DNA of 64,000 nt, from assembly GCF_009498035.1 (NCBI RefSeq), contig NZ_CP034550.1, forward strand, positions 5,084,001 through 5,148,000. The letters run 5' to 3'. Source of the DNA: Saccharothrix syringae (GTDB taxonomy: Bacteria > Actinomycetota > Actinomycetes > Mycobacteriales > Pseudonocardiaceae). The translations under genes were made by a program, and so were the position numbers. The notes below the pieces were generated by a model that worked only from the letters and a program-made list of their open reading frames with translations, was not told the DNA's origin and did no database searches. Of the stretch, positions 34,640 to 43,007 are shown piece after piece. Position 1 is the first letter of the stretch; every line of letters starts with the position of its first letter.

Positions 34640-35754
34640 GAAGTGGACGGTTTCGGCCCCGGTGCGGTGTTGCCGGGTCGTGCCCGCCGCTCACCACGAG
34701 GACCTTCCCGGTGCCGCGGACGTCCGGCCGCGACCACGGGTTCGCCGCGCGGATCGGCCGCCCGCCGCACCTGCCGCAGGCGGGCGGCCAGGTCGTCGAA
34801 CGCCCGCACGTCGCCGGGGAGGTCGTGGCAGGGGATCACCCGGTGCGCGGCGTGCGTGGGTGATGGCCGCGCGAAGGCCGCCGCGTCCGGGTCGGGACCC
34901 ATGACGTCCCGCAGGAGTTCCGCGAGCGCGGGCCAGTCCCCGGTACTCGGCCGCCACGTCCCCGCCGTGCAGCGCGCAGGACTCCGTCACGGCGCACCAC
35001 CCGGCGAACGCGGAGAAGGCGTCCTCGGTGCCGCGCGCCTCGTCGAACGCCATGCGCCGCACGCCGATGCCGCGGTCGACGGCCCCGTCCAGCACGGCCG
35101 CCCGCACCCGGGACGGGAACAGCTGGGCGTAGGTCGCCCCGAGCAGGGTGCCGCGGGACCGGCCCAGCCGGCTCACCCGCTCCTCGCCCGGGGCCGCGCG
35201 CACCGCGTCGAAGTCCCTGGCGGCGCTGACGGTGTCGACGTGGTCGACCAGCGGACCGGTGGCCCGGCGGCACGACTCGGCCACCGCGCGGTTGTGGGCC
35301 ACGAGCGCCCGGAACCGCCGCGGCGTCGCCGGGAACCGCGTGACCGCCGGGTCGACGGGCGGCGTGGGGCAGGTGATCGCCGGGCGACTGTCGCCCACGC
35401 CCCGGGGGCCACGCCGACGATGTCGAAGCGCTCGCGCAGGACCGCCGGGAACACCTCGGCCGCGTAGTCGCGCACCACGGGCACGGCGGGCCCACCCGGT
35501 CCGCCCGGGTTGACGAACAGCACGCCGACCCGGCGCGCGGGATCGGCGGCGGACACCCTGGCCACGGCCGGGGAGATGCGGTTGCCACCGGCGTCGGCCC
35601 GGTCCAGCGGGACCTCCACGGTGGCGCACTCGGCACCCCGCGCACCGCACGGCCGCCACCCCGGCGACGCCGGCGCGGGTACCGCCGACGCCACGACCAC
35701 GCCCGTCGCGGTGGCCGCGGCCGGCGCCCCCGGTGTCCGGCCGGGATCGATCAC
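34640..35754 (-). pseudogene. TAP-like secreted peptidase pseudogene
   Basis: Remains of an exported alpha/beta-hydrolase-type tripeptidyl aminopeptidase. It begins at GTG 35754 with a signal-like stretch (ATATGVVVASAVPAPA), then VEVPLDRADAGGNRI and VLFVNPGGPGGPA as in the family. Frames change near 35408 (before RGVGDSRPAITCP), near 34935 (before LAELLRDVMGPD) and near 34725 (before VLVVSGGHDPATP, the C-terminal TAP segment). The nucleophile elbow reads GRSRGT where GYSYGT is usual. The final His region is missing. At least three frameshifts make function very unlikely. Confidence 0.75.
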
Positions 35755-35832
35755 GATCGGACCGCGCGTCGGCGGGCGTCGGTCGGCGGGGTGATCCCGC
35801 CTCATCCGCAGGACCTGCGGCGGGACCGGGGC

Positions 35833-36195
35833 CTACCCGCGCTCCCCGCCCGCCTCGCGGGCCTTGCGCCGCTGCTCCTCGGCGCGCTCGCGGCAGCGGC
35901 GCAGGAACTCCGCGTCGGCCTCGGCGTCCACGGCGGCGGAGCGGCCGGGCCGGTCGTACTCGGGGAACCCGGGCGCGGCCCGCTCGTGGGCGCGCGGCCG
36001 GGCGACCGCCCGCACCGGCCTGCCCGCGACCAGCCAGGTGATCGAGCCGACCAGCGGGAAGAACAGGACGACCAGCAGCCAGGCCACCTTGGGCAGGTTC
36101 CTGGCGTCACCGTCGTCGGTGGTGATGACGTCGATCAGGCAGAACAGCCACAGGCCCAGCGCGAGGACGCCGAAGAAACCCCCGAAGTACAACAC
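35833..36195 (-). CDS. PLDc_N-type small membrane protein
   Basis: A 120-residue membrane protein. Residues about 1-60 hold two hydrophobic helices (FFGVLALGLWLFCLIDVI and WLLVVLFFPLVGSITWLVAGRP), the pattern of the phospholipase D nuclease N-terminal (PLDc_N) domain found alone in many actinomycetes. The C-terminal half is charged and cytosolic (FLRRCRERAEEQRRKAREAG). GTG 36195 after a purine-rich AGGGGGTGGGG is chosen; GTG 36204 is possible. Function unknown; related small proteins have been linked to cell-envelope stress. Confidence 0.75.
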   Translation of the reverse strand: MLYFGGFFGVLALGLWLFCLIDVITTDDGDARNLPKVAWLLVVLFFPLVGSITWLVAGRPVRAVARPRAHERAAPGFPEYDRPGRSAAVDAEADAEFLRRCRERAEEQRRKAREAGGERG

Positions 36196-36403
36196 TTTCC
36201 CCACCCCCTGGAGTGAAGGGGGCAGGCTAGCAGCACGGCCACCGGCGGGTGCGCCGACGGCGACGACGACACCGGACCGGCCGCCGCCCACCTCGGGTAC
36301 CGCCTCCCGGACGTCGGTGCGGGTGCCCCGTCGGGGTCGAGCGCCGCAAGGCCGCCGTGCCGCGGTGACCCGGGAAAACGGCTCGTCGGCCGCGCCTCCC
36401 GGG

Positions 36404-37186
36404 TCACCGCGGCGCCGACGGGCGCCCCACGTCGGCCAGGCCGCTGATCCGGACCAGCGCGTCCTGCACCGGCCAGGGCAGCACGCGGGCCAGCGTCGCC
36501 GGCAGGCGGATCCACCGGGGCACCGACACCTCGCACCGCCCCCGCTCCAGGGCCGCCACCACACCCCTGGCCACGGTGTCGGGGCGGAGCGGGCCGAGCA
36601 GGGCCATGGGCGCCACGGCCGAACCCATGGCCGTGTCCGTGTGGTGCGGGTGCACCACCAGGACGCCGACGCCGGTCCCGCGCAGCTCCCGGTGCAACGC
36701 CTGGCTGAAGGCCAGCACGGCCGCCTTGGTCCCGCTGTAGACGGCCATCCCGGCGAGCGGGGTGATCCCGGTCGGGCTCGCGATGTTCACCACGCGCCCC
36801 CGGCCGCGGTCCCGCATCCTCGGCACGACGATCCGGCACGCCTGCACCAGCGCCCGGTAGTTGACGTCGATCGCGCGGTCGACGACCTCGGGGGACAGGC
36901 TGTCCAGGGTGCCCACGGGGCAGGTCCCGGCGTTGTTCACCCACACGTCGATCGGCCCCAGGTCGGCCTCGACCCGCTCGACGAGCCGCCGAACCGCGTC
37001 GGTGTCGGTCACGTCGAGCACCTCGCCGGCGCAACCGGCGCCGACCGACCCCGCGGCCGCCCGGCACCCGGCGGCGTCCCGGTCGACCACGACCACCCGG
37101 TGGCCGCGCGCCGCGAGCCGGCGCGCGATCGCGAGCCCGATGCCGCCGGCACCACCCGTCACCACGGCGATCCGTTGCTGCGGCAC
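36404..37186 (-). CDS. Short-chain dehydrogenase/reductase
   Basis: A 260-residue classical SDR enzyme: cofactor motif TGGAGGIG near residue 11, DVTD and NNAG motifs, catalytic Ser in NIASPTG and Tyr-x3-Lys in VYSGTK. The C-terminus has a basic amphipathic end (VPRWIRLPATLARVLPWP), as in SDRs acting on lipid or steroid-like substrates. Start ATG 37186 follows GAGGAGGAC. It shares the strand with the deazaflavin-type oxidoreductase 10 bp upstream, so the two are probably an operon. Substrate unknown. Confidence 0.85.
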   Translation of the reverse strand: MPQQRIAVVTGGAGGIGLAIARRLAARGHRVVVVDRDAAGCRAAAGSVGAGCAGEVLDVTDTDAVRRLVERVEADLGPIDVWVNNAGTCPVGTLDSLSPEVVDRAIDVNYRALVQACRIVVPRMRDRGRGRVVNIASPTGITPLAGMAVYSGTKAAVLAFSQALHRELRGTGVGVLVVHPHHTDTAMGSAVAPMALLGPLRPDTVARGVVAALERGRCEVSVPRWIRLPATLARVLPWPVQDALVRISGLADVGRPSAPR

Positions 37187-37196
37187 GTCGTCCTCC

Positions 37197-37715
37197 TCAG
37201 GGCGCGGGGTCGCCGGTGCCCGGCTCGGGCCGGAGGTGGAAGACCCGCACGGCGCGGCCGGAGCGCGCAGCGTAGGCGCCGAAGACCGGGGCGGTCCCGG
37301 AGGCGCGCAGGAGTTCGAGGAAATCGCCGTCCGCGTCGACCGGGTGCGCGGTCACCGGGAAGGTGCGGCCCCGCCAGGTGACGGTGGCGCCCGGCTCGTG
37401 CCGCAGGTTGGTGCTCCACCCCGGGTGCCGGGCGCGGCCGAAGTTGCTGCCGATCACGTAGAAGCCGTCGTCGGAGCACAGGCACAGCAGCGGCACGCGC
37501 CGCGCCAGGCCGCTGCGCCACCCGGTGGTGGTCAGGACCAGCACGGGGAAGAAGAGCCGGCTGAGGACCAGGCGCCCGCCGCTGAGGCGGAACACCGCCC
37601 GGTCGAGGTCCGTCAGCGCCCAACCGGCCACGCGGGCGAACAGGGTCGTCGTCGCGACCCGGACGACGACCCGCCTGATGGCGGAGGCGGGTCGCCGCCC
37701 TCCGAGAACGTCCAT
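37197..37715 (-). CDS. Deazaflavin (F420)-dependent nitroreductase-family oxidoreductase
   Basis: A 172-residue protein of the DDN/F420H2-dependent reductase family. Characteristic pieces are VLVLTTTGWRSGLARRVPLL, FYVIGSNFGRARHPGWSTNLRHEP and VTWRGRTFPVTA, which together form the split-barrel cofactor pocket. ATG 37715 is chosen; an alternative GTG at 37754 would add 13 residues, and neither has a strong ribosome site. It is the first gene of a probable two-gene operon with the SDR. Likely reduces a quinone-like or nitroaromatic compound with F420H2. Confidence 0.82.
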   Translation of the reverse strand: MDVLGGRRPASAIRRVVVRVATTTLFARVAGWALTDLDRAVFRLSGGRLVLSRLFFPVLVLTTTGWRSGLARRVPLLCLCSDDGFYVIGSNFGRARHPGWSTNLRHEPGATVTWRGRTFPVTAHPVDADGDFLELLRASGTAPVFGAYAARSGRAVRVFHLRPEPGTGDPAP

Positions 37716-37905
37716 GTGCACGACCAACGACGGGGGAGCTGATGTCGGCCGCACTGTGGCAGAGCCCGGGACCGGGCCCTGGGACCGTCACCTGATCGGA
37801 GCGGGTCCGGACCCGGCCGGTCCGCGGTGGTCGGGACCGGAATGCCCCGATCGGGTGGAAACCCCGGCCCGCCGCCGCACACGGGGAAGACGAAGGGGTG
37901 TGCGG

Positions 37906-38310
37906 GTGAGCGGGGACGGTGCGTCCGCGGCTGTCGCGGTGGAGGTCGTCACGGTTGACGGCGTGTCGGTGCTGCGCGTGGCCGGTGAGGTGGACACGAG
38001 CACGGTGGGCGAGGTGCGCCGCGCGCTGCTGGCGTGGGTGGACGGCGGTTCGGGCGGGATGGTGCTCGACCTGGGCGGGGTGACGTACCTGCCCTCCGTC
38101 GGGCTGGCCCTGCTGGTCGAGGCCGCCGGGTACGCCGACCGGCGCGGTGTGCGGTTCGTGCTGGTCGCGGCCGGCCGCGCCGTGCTGCGGCCGATCCGGG
38201 CGACCCGGTTGGAGGAGGTGTTCGCGGTCTACCCGGACCTCGGCGAGGCCGTCGCCGCGGTGCGGGACGCGCCGGTGCCGCTGCCACCGGAGGCGTTGGG
38301 GGGCGGTTGA
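37906..38310 (+). CDS. STAS-domain anti-sigma factor antagonist
   Basis: A 134-residue protein built of one STAS domain: VSVLRVAGEVDTSTVGEVRRAL, VLDLGGVTYLPSVGLALLVEA with the conserved phosphorylatable Ser in LPSVGL, and RGVRFVLVAA. Such proteins bind anti-sigma kinases when unphosphorylated and so free an alternative sigma factor. GTG 37906 is 7 nt after GAAGGGG; GTG 37900 is too close. No anti-sigma gene is next to it, so the partner must be elsewhere. Confidence 0.85.
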   Translation: MSGDGASAAVAVEVVTVDGVSVLRVAGEVDTSTVGEVRRALLAWVDGGSGGMVLDLGGVTYLPSVGLALLVEAAGYADRRGVRFVLVAAGRAVLRPIRATRLEEVFAVYPDLGEAVAAVRDAPVPLPPEALGGG

Positions 38311-38424
38311 GCGCCGGGTCGGGGAAAAACGGGGAAGCGGTTCACCTCCGCGGCCGGCGCGCGGTGGAATCCGCCGCCGCGTCGGACCGCGGATGTGAAC
38401 TGCCGGTGAATTCGGTCCGCCCTT

Positions 38425-38464
38425 CCGGTTGACGGGACTTGTTCCGCCCGGTTGACGAAACTTG
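38425..38464. repeat. Direct repeat CCGGTTGACGRRACTTG
   Basis: Two 17-bp copies, 38425-38441 and 38448-38464, differing only at two purines, start 23 bp apart. They lie in the 264-bp space between the STAS gene and the end of the hypothetical gene at 38575. GTGAATTC upstream (38406-38413) and GAATTCAC downstream (about 38508) bracket them. No gene fits in this spacer. They may be regulator-binding sites; each includes TTGAC. Confidence 0.35.
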
Positions 38465-38574
38465 CCGCGAAAGCCGCGTCCGGCGGTGACCGGCTATCTC
38501 CACACGCGGAATTCACAACCCGGCCCGGTGTGACGCCGTTCGGCGCCGCCGCGTTCCATTCGAAACGACGCCGT

Positions 38575-39057
38575 TCAGCGCGACGGCGAGTGGGTGACGA
38601 GGGTGCGGCCCGCGGATTCGCGCTGAGGGGTGATTCGGCTGTAGGGCACCGCGCCACCCGCCAGCGTCCCACCGGCGGCGGCCCGCGCCAGCAGCGCGTG
38701 GTGGTCCGGCGCGCCCAGTTCGAGGTCGGCGCCGACGAGCAGGAGCACCGCCCGGCGCCTGCCCGCCGCCCACGACCACACCCCGGGGCGTGCGACGGCG
38801 GCGCGGTCGAGCAGCGGCGTCCGGTGCGGCCAGCGCAGGGTGAGCGCGCCGTCGGCGGACTCCTCGACGGCCCAGCCCCGGGTGGTGGGCAGGGCGATGC
38901 GGTCGAGGTCCGAGACCAGGGTCAGGCCCTTGGCGGCCAGGGCGGTGGGCAGGGGCACCGGGAGCGGGGTCCGCCCGTCCAGCAGCAGCACGGCGATGCG
39001 GTTGTCCCCGCGACCCCAGACGGCGGTGCGGACGTGCAGGCGTGCTTCGGCGCTCAT
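38575..39057 (-). CDS. Hypothetical protein divergent from nar operon
   Basis: A 160-residue protein with no recognised domain. It has a mixed alpha/beta composition with hydrophobic stretches (NRIAVLLLDGRTPLPVPLP, RRAVLLLVGADLELG) and Trp-rich motifs (AVWGRGDN, GVWSWAAGRR). ATG 39057 has GGAGG at 8 nt. It faces away from narG, and the shared spacer has two palindromic sites, so it may be co-regulated with nitrate respiration. Confidence 0.55.
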   Translation of the reverse strand: MSAEARLHVRTAVWGRGDNRIAVLLLDGRTPLPVPLPTALAAKGLTLVSDLDRIALPTTRGWAVEESADGALTLRWPHRTPLLDRAAVARPGVWSWAAGRRRAVLLLVGADLELGAPDHHALLARAAAGGTLAGGAVPYSRITPQRESAGRTLVTHSPSR

Positions 39058-39154
39058 GATCGAACCTCCAATTCGCGCCAGATCGATTCTAGGGGCCTTG
39101 CGGGAAACTTTCTTCACCAATGCGAGTGAATCCGCCTCTCTGGTTAACAAAGGG

Positions 39155-39270
39155 TTGGTACAGGTCGTACAAATACCCGTGAATGGGAGGGTAAAGCGAT
39201 GCATTGATCTGTGATGTACATCACCTTGGGTTGTAATCAACTTGACACGGAGAGTTACATGGAATTTATT
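39155..39270 (+). promoter_or_regulatory. Crp/FNR-like palindrome and nar promoter
   Basis: In the spacer before narG, GTGATGTACATCAC (39211-39224) is a perfect 14-bp palindrome of the Crp/FNR type. Downstream lie TTGACA (39242-39247) and, 17 nt later, TTTATT (39265-39270) as -35 and -10. The palindrome centre is about 60 bp before the expected start site, the classic class I activator position. A second imperfect site TTGGTAC-N5-GTACAAA lies at 39155-39173. Control by an oxygen- or cAMP-responsive regulator is likely. Confidence 0.6.
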
Positions 39271-39311
39271 CGCGCCCAATTGGGCGGCAACTTCGAGGAA
39301 GGACCAGGGGG

Positions 39312-42300
39312 ATGCGCGCGGTATTCCAGCGCGGTGGGGGTGAGCGGCCGAAGCCGGGTTTGGCGGGCGACGCGCTGCTGTCCACCAGCAGGTTCCTCAC
39401 CCGGGCCGAGGTCGCCGACGACCGGCGCGCCGTTTTCCACGACGGCGGTCGCGAGGGCGACGCGTTCTACCGGGACCGGTGGAGCCACGACAAGGTCGTG
39501 CCCTCCACGCACGGGGTGAACTGCACCGGTTCGTGCCGGTGGAACGTCTACGTCAAGGACGGGATCATCACCTGGGAGACCCAGGACGTGGACTACCCGT
39601 CCACCGGGCCCGACCGCCCCGAGTACGAGCCGCGGGGCTGCCCGCGCGGCGCTTCCTTCTCCTGGTACACCTATTCGCCGCTGCGGGTGCGCTACCCGTA
39701 CGCGCGCGGCGTCCTGGTGGAGATGTACCGCGAGGCGCGCCGGGTGCACGAGGACCCGGTGCTCGCGTGGGCGTCCGTGGTGGACGACCCGGTCAAGCGC
39801 CGCGCCTACCAGCGCGCCCGCGGCAAGGGCGGCCTGGTCCGGGTCTCCTGGGACGAGGCGGTGGAGATGGTCGCCGCCGCGCACGTGCACACCATCGCCC
39901 GCCACGGCCCGGACCGCATCGCCGGGTTCTCGCCCATCCCGGCCATGTCGATGGTCTCGCACGCGGTGGGCTCCCGGTTCATGGCGCTCATCGGCGCGCC
40001 GATGCTGTCGTTCTACGACTGGTACGCCGACCTGCCGCCCGCCTCGCCGCAGGTGTTCGGCGACCAGACCGACGTGCCGGAGTCCGCGGACTGGTGGGAC
40101 GCGGCCTACCTGGTGCTGTGGGGCTCCAACGTGCCGGTGACCCGCACCCCGGACGCGCACTTCATGACCGAGGCCCGCTACCGCGGCCAGAAGGTCGTGG
40201 TGTGCTCACCGGACTACTCCGACGCGACGAAGTTCGCCGACGAGTGGCTGGCGCCGCACCCGGGCACCGACGCGGCGCTGGCGATCGCGATGGGGCACGT
40301 GGTGCTGCGCGAGCACTTCGTCGACCGGGAGGTGCCCTTCTTCGCCGACTACGCCCGGCGGTTCACCGACCTGCCGTTCCTGGTCACCCTGGAGGAGCGC
40401 GGCGACGACCTGGTGCCCGGCAAGTTCCTCACCGCCGCCGACCTGGGCGAGGACGGGCCGGGCGCGGAGTGGAAGACCGCGGTGCTCGACGCCGACCGCG
40501 ACGTGCCGGTGGTGCCCAACGGGTCGCTGGGGTTCCGGTGGGCCGACGAGCCGGGCCGGTGGAACCTGGACCTGCGCGGCGTCACCCCGGCGCTGACCGC
40601 GCGCGGCGGGCCGGACGGCGCGGTCGAGGTGCTGCTGCCGCGGTTCGACGCCCCGGACGGCAGCGCCGGGACGGTCACCCGCGGGGTGCCGGTGCGCCGG
40701 GTGGCCGGCCGCCTGGTGACCACCGTGCTCGACCTGCTGCTGGCCCAGTACGGCGTGGCCCGCCCCGGCCTGCCCGGCCGGTGGCCCACCGGCTACGACG
40801 ACGAGGACGCGCCCGGCACGCCCGCCTGGGCGCAGCGGCTGACCGGCGTGCCCGCGGCCCGGACCACGCGCATCGCCCGCGAGTTCGCCGACACCGCGGT
40901 GCGCTCGGAGGGGCGCTGCATGATCGTCATGGGCGCGGGCACCAACCACTGGTTCCACTCCGACCTGGTCTACCGCTCGTTCCTGACGCTGCTGCTGCTC
41001 ACCGGCTGCCAGGGCCGCAACGGCGGCGGGTGGGCGCACTACGTCGGCCAGGAGAAGGTGCGGCCGCTGACCGGCTGGTCCACCCTGGCCGGCGCGCTGG
41101 ACTGGCACCGCCCGCCGCGCCAGATGATCGGCACGGCGTACTGGTACACCCACACCGACCAGTGGCGCTACGACCGGCTCACCGCCGACGGGCTGACCTG
41201 GCCGGGCGCCCGGGGCACCCTGGCCGGCCGGGCGGTGGCGGACTGCCTGGCGCAGTCGGCGCGGCTGGGCTGGATGCCGTCCTACCCCACGTTCGACCGC
41301 AACCCGCTGGACCTGTGCGCCGAGGCCGACGCCGCCGGGGAGGACCCGGTGTCGCACGTGACGGGCCGGGTGCGCGCCGGCGAGGTCGGGTTCGCCTGCG
41401 AGGACCCGGACGCCCCGGCCAACTGGCCGCGCGTGCTGACCGTGTGGCGGGCCAACCTGCTCGGCTCCTCGGCCAAGGGCAACGAGTACTTCCTGCGGCA
41501 CCTGCTGGGCGCCGACGGCAACCCCCGCGCCGAGCAGACCCCGCCCGGGCAGCGCCCGCGCACCGTGCGGTGGCGGGAGGAGGCACCGGAGGGCAAGCTG
41601 GACCTCCTGCTGGCGCTGGACTTCCGGATGACCAGCACCACGCTGTTCGCCGACGTGACCCTGCCCGCGGCCACCTGGTACGAGAAGCACGACCTGTCCA
41701 GCACGGACATGCACCCGTTCGTGCACTCCTTCAACGCCGCGGTCGACCCGCCGTGGCAGGCGCGCACCGACTTCGACGCCTTCCACGCCATCGCCCGCAG
41801 GTTCAGCGAGCTGGCGGCAACCCACCTGGGCACCCGCCGCGACCTGGTGGCCACCGCGATGCAGCACGACACCCCGGGCGAGACCGCCCAGCCCGGGGGA
41901 GTGGTGCGCGACTGGCGCGACGGGGGGTGCGAGCCGGTGCCGGGCCGCACGTTCCCCGTGCTGACCGTCGTCGAGCGCGACTACACCGCGGTCGCCGCCA
42001 GGCTGGGCGCGCTCGGGCCGCTGGTGGACAAGCTGGGCGTGACCACCAAGGGCTGGACCGCGGACGTCACCCCGGAGCTGGCCTGGCTCGCCGAGGCCAA
42101 CGGGGTCGTCCGGGGCGGGCCGGCCGCGGGCAGGCCCGCCCTGGACACCGACCGCAAGGCCGCCGAGGCCGTGCTCGCCCTGTCCGGCACCACCAACGGC
42201 CGCCTCGCCGACGAGGGCTTCCGGGCGCTGGAGGAACGCGTCGGCACCCCGCTGCGCCCTCTGGTGGAGCACCACCGCGAGCACCGGGTGACCTTCGCCG

Positions 42301-43007
42301 ACACCCGCGCCCGCCCGGCGCCCGTGGTCACCAGCCCGGAGTGGTCCGGCGACGAGTCGGGCGGCCGCCGCTACGCGCCGTTCACCATCAACGTCGAGCG
42401 CCTGAAGCCGTGGCACACCCTCACCGGCCGCCAGCACTTCTACCTCGACCACGACTGGGTGGCCGAGATCGGCGAGCAGCTGCCGGTGTACCGGCCGCCG
42501 CTGGACATGCACCGCCTGTTCGGCGAACCCCGCCTCGGGCCCAACGGCCCCGAGGTCACCGTCCGCTACCTGACCCCGCACTCCAAGTGGTCCATCCACT
42601 CCGAGTACCAGGACAACCCCATCATGCAGACCCTCTCGCGCGGCGGACCGGCGTTCTGGGTCAGCCCCGCCGACGCCGCGGCCATCGGCGTGCGGGACAA
42701 CGACTGGGTGGAGGCGGTCAACCGCAACGGCGTGGTGGTCGGGCGGGCGATCGTGTCGCACCGGATGCCCACCGGCACCGTGTTCCTCTACCACGCCCAG
42801 GAGCGCACGGTGAACGTGCCCAGGAGCGAGACCACCGGCAAGCGCGGCGGCATCCACAACTCCCTGACCCGCCTGCAGATCAAGCCGACCCACCTGGTCG
42901 GCGGGTACGGGCAGCTGTGCTTCGCCCTCAACTACTACGGGCCGACCGGCAACCAGCGCGACGAGGTCACCGTGCTGCGCCGCCGCGGCCAGGAGGTGCG
43001 GTACTGA
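39312..43007 (+). CDS. narG: Respiratory nitrate reductase, alpha subunit
   Basis: A 1231-residue molybdopterin enzyme that reduces nitrate to nitrite at the inner face of the membrane. The FS0 iron-sulfur ligands His67, Cys71, Cys75 and Cys110 are visible (STHGVNCTGSC, RGCPRGAS), and the likely molybdenum ligand Asp236 is in SFYDWYADLPPASPQ. Length is normal for NarG. No Tat signal is present, fitting a cytoplasm-facing NarG; ATG 39312 is preceded by AGGAAGGA. The stop overlaps narH (TGATG). First gene of narGHJI. Confidence 0.97.
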   Translation: MRAVFQRGGGERPKPGLAGDALLSTSRFLTRAEVADDRRAVFHDGGREGDAFYRDRWSHDKVVPSTHGVNCTGSCRWNVYVKDGIITWETQDVDYPSTGPDRPEYEPRGCPRGASFSWYTYSPLRVRYPYARGVLVEMYREARRVHEDPVLAWASVVDDPVKRRAYQRARGKGGLVRVSWDEAVEMVAAAHVHTIARHGPDRIAGFSPIPAMSMVSHAVGSRFMALIGAPMLSFYDWYADLPPASPQVFGDQTDVPESADWWDAAYLVLWGSNVPVTRTPDAHFMTEARYRGQKVVVCSPDYSDATKFADEWLAPHPGTDAALAIAMGHVVLREHFVDREVPFFADYARRFTDLPFLVTLEERGDDLVPGKFLTAADLGEDGPGAEWKTAVLDADRDVPVVPNGSLGFRWADEPGRWNLDLRGVTPALTARGGPDGAVEVLLPRFDAPDGSAGTVTRGVPVRRVAGRLVTTVLDLLLAQYGVARPGLPGRWPTGYDDEDAPGTPAWAQRLTGVPAARTTRIAREFADTAVRSEGRCMIVMGAGTNHWFHSDLVYRSFLTLLLLTGCQGRNGGGWAHYVGQEKVRPLTGWSTLAGALDWHRPPRQMIGTAYWYTHTDQWRYDRLTADGLTWPGARGTLAGRAVADCLAQSARLGWMPSYPTFDRNPLDLCAEADAAGEDPVSHVTGRVRAGEVGFACEDPDAPANWPRVLTVWRANLLGSSAKGNEYFLRHLLGADGNPRAEQTPPGQRPRTVRWREEAPEGKLDLLLALDFRMTSTTLFADVTLPAATWYEKHDLSSTDMHPFVHSFNAAVDPPWQARTDFDAFHAIARRFSELAATHLGTRRDLVATAMQHDTPGETAQPGGVVRDWRDGGCEPVPGRTFPVLTVVERDYTAVAARLGALGPLVDKLGVTTKGWTADVTPELAWLAEANGVVRGGPAAGRPALDTDRKAAEAVLALSGTTNGRLADEGFRALEERVGTPLRPLVEHHREHRVTFADTRARPAPVVTSPEWSGDESGGRRYAPFTINVERLKPWHTLTGRQHFYLDHDWVAEIGEQLPVYRPPLDMHRLFGEPRLGPNGPEVTVRYLTPHSKWSIHSEYQDNPIMQTLSRGGPAFWVSPADAAAIGVRDNDWVEAVNRNGVVVGRAIVSHRMPTGTVFLYHAQERTVNVPRSETTGKRGGIHNSLTRLQIKPTHLVGGYGQLCFALNYYGPTGNQRDEVTVLRRRGQEVRY

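Noticed and set aside
39255..42893. Minus-strand frames of 301 and 895 codons across narG
   Set aside because: narG is certain from its metal-site motifs; these are antisense shadows.
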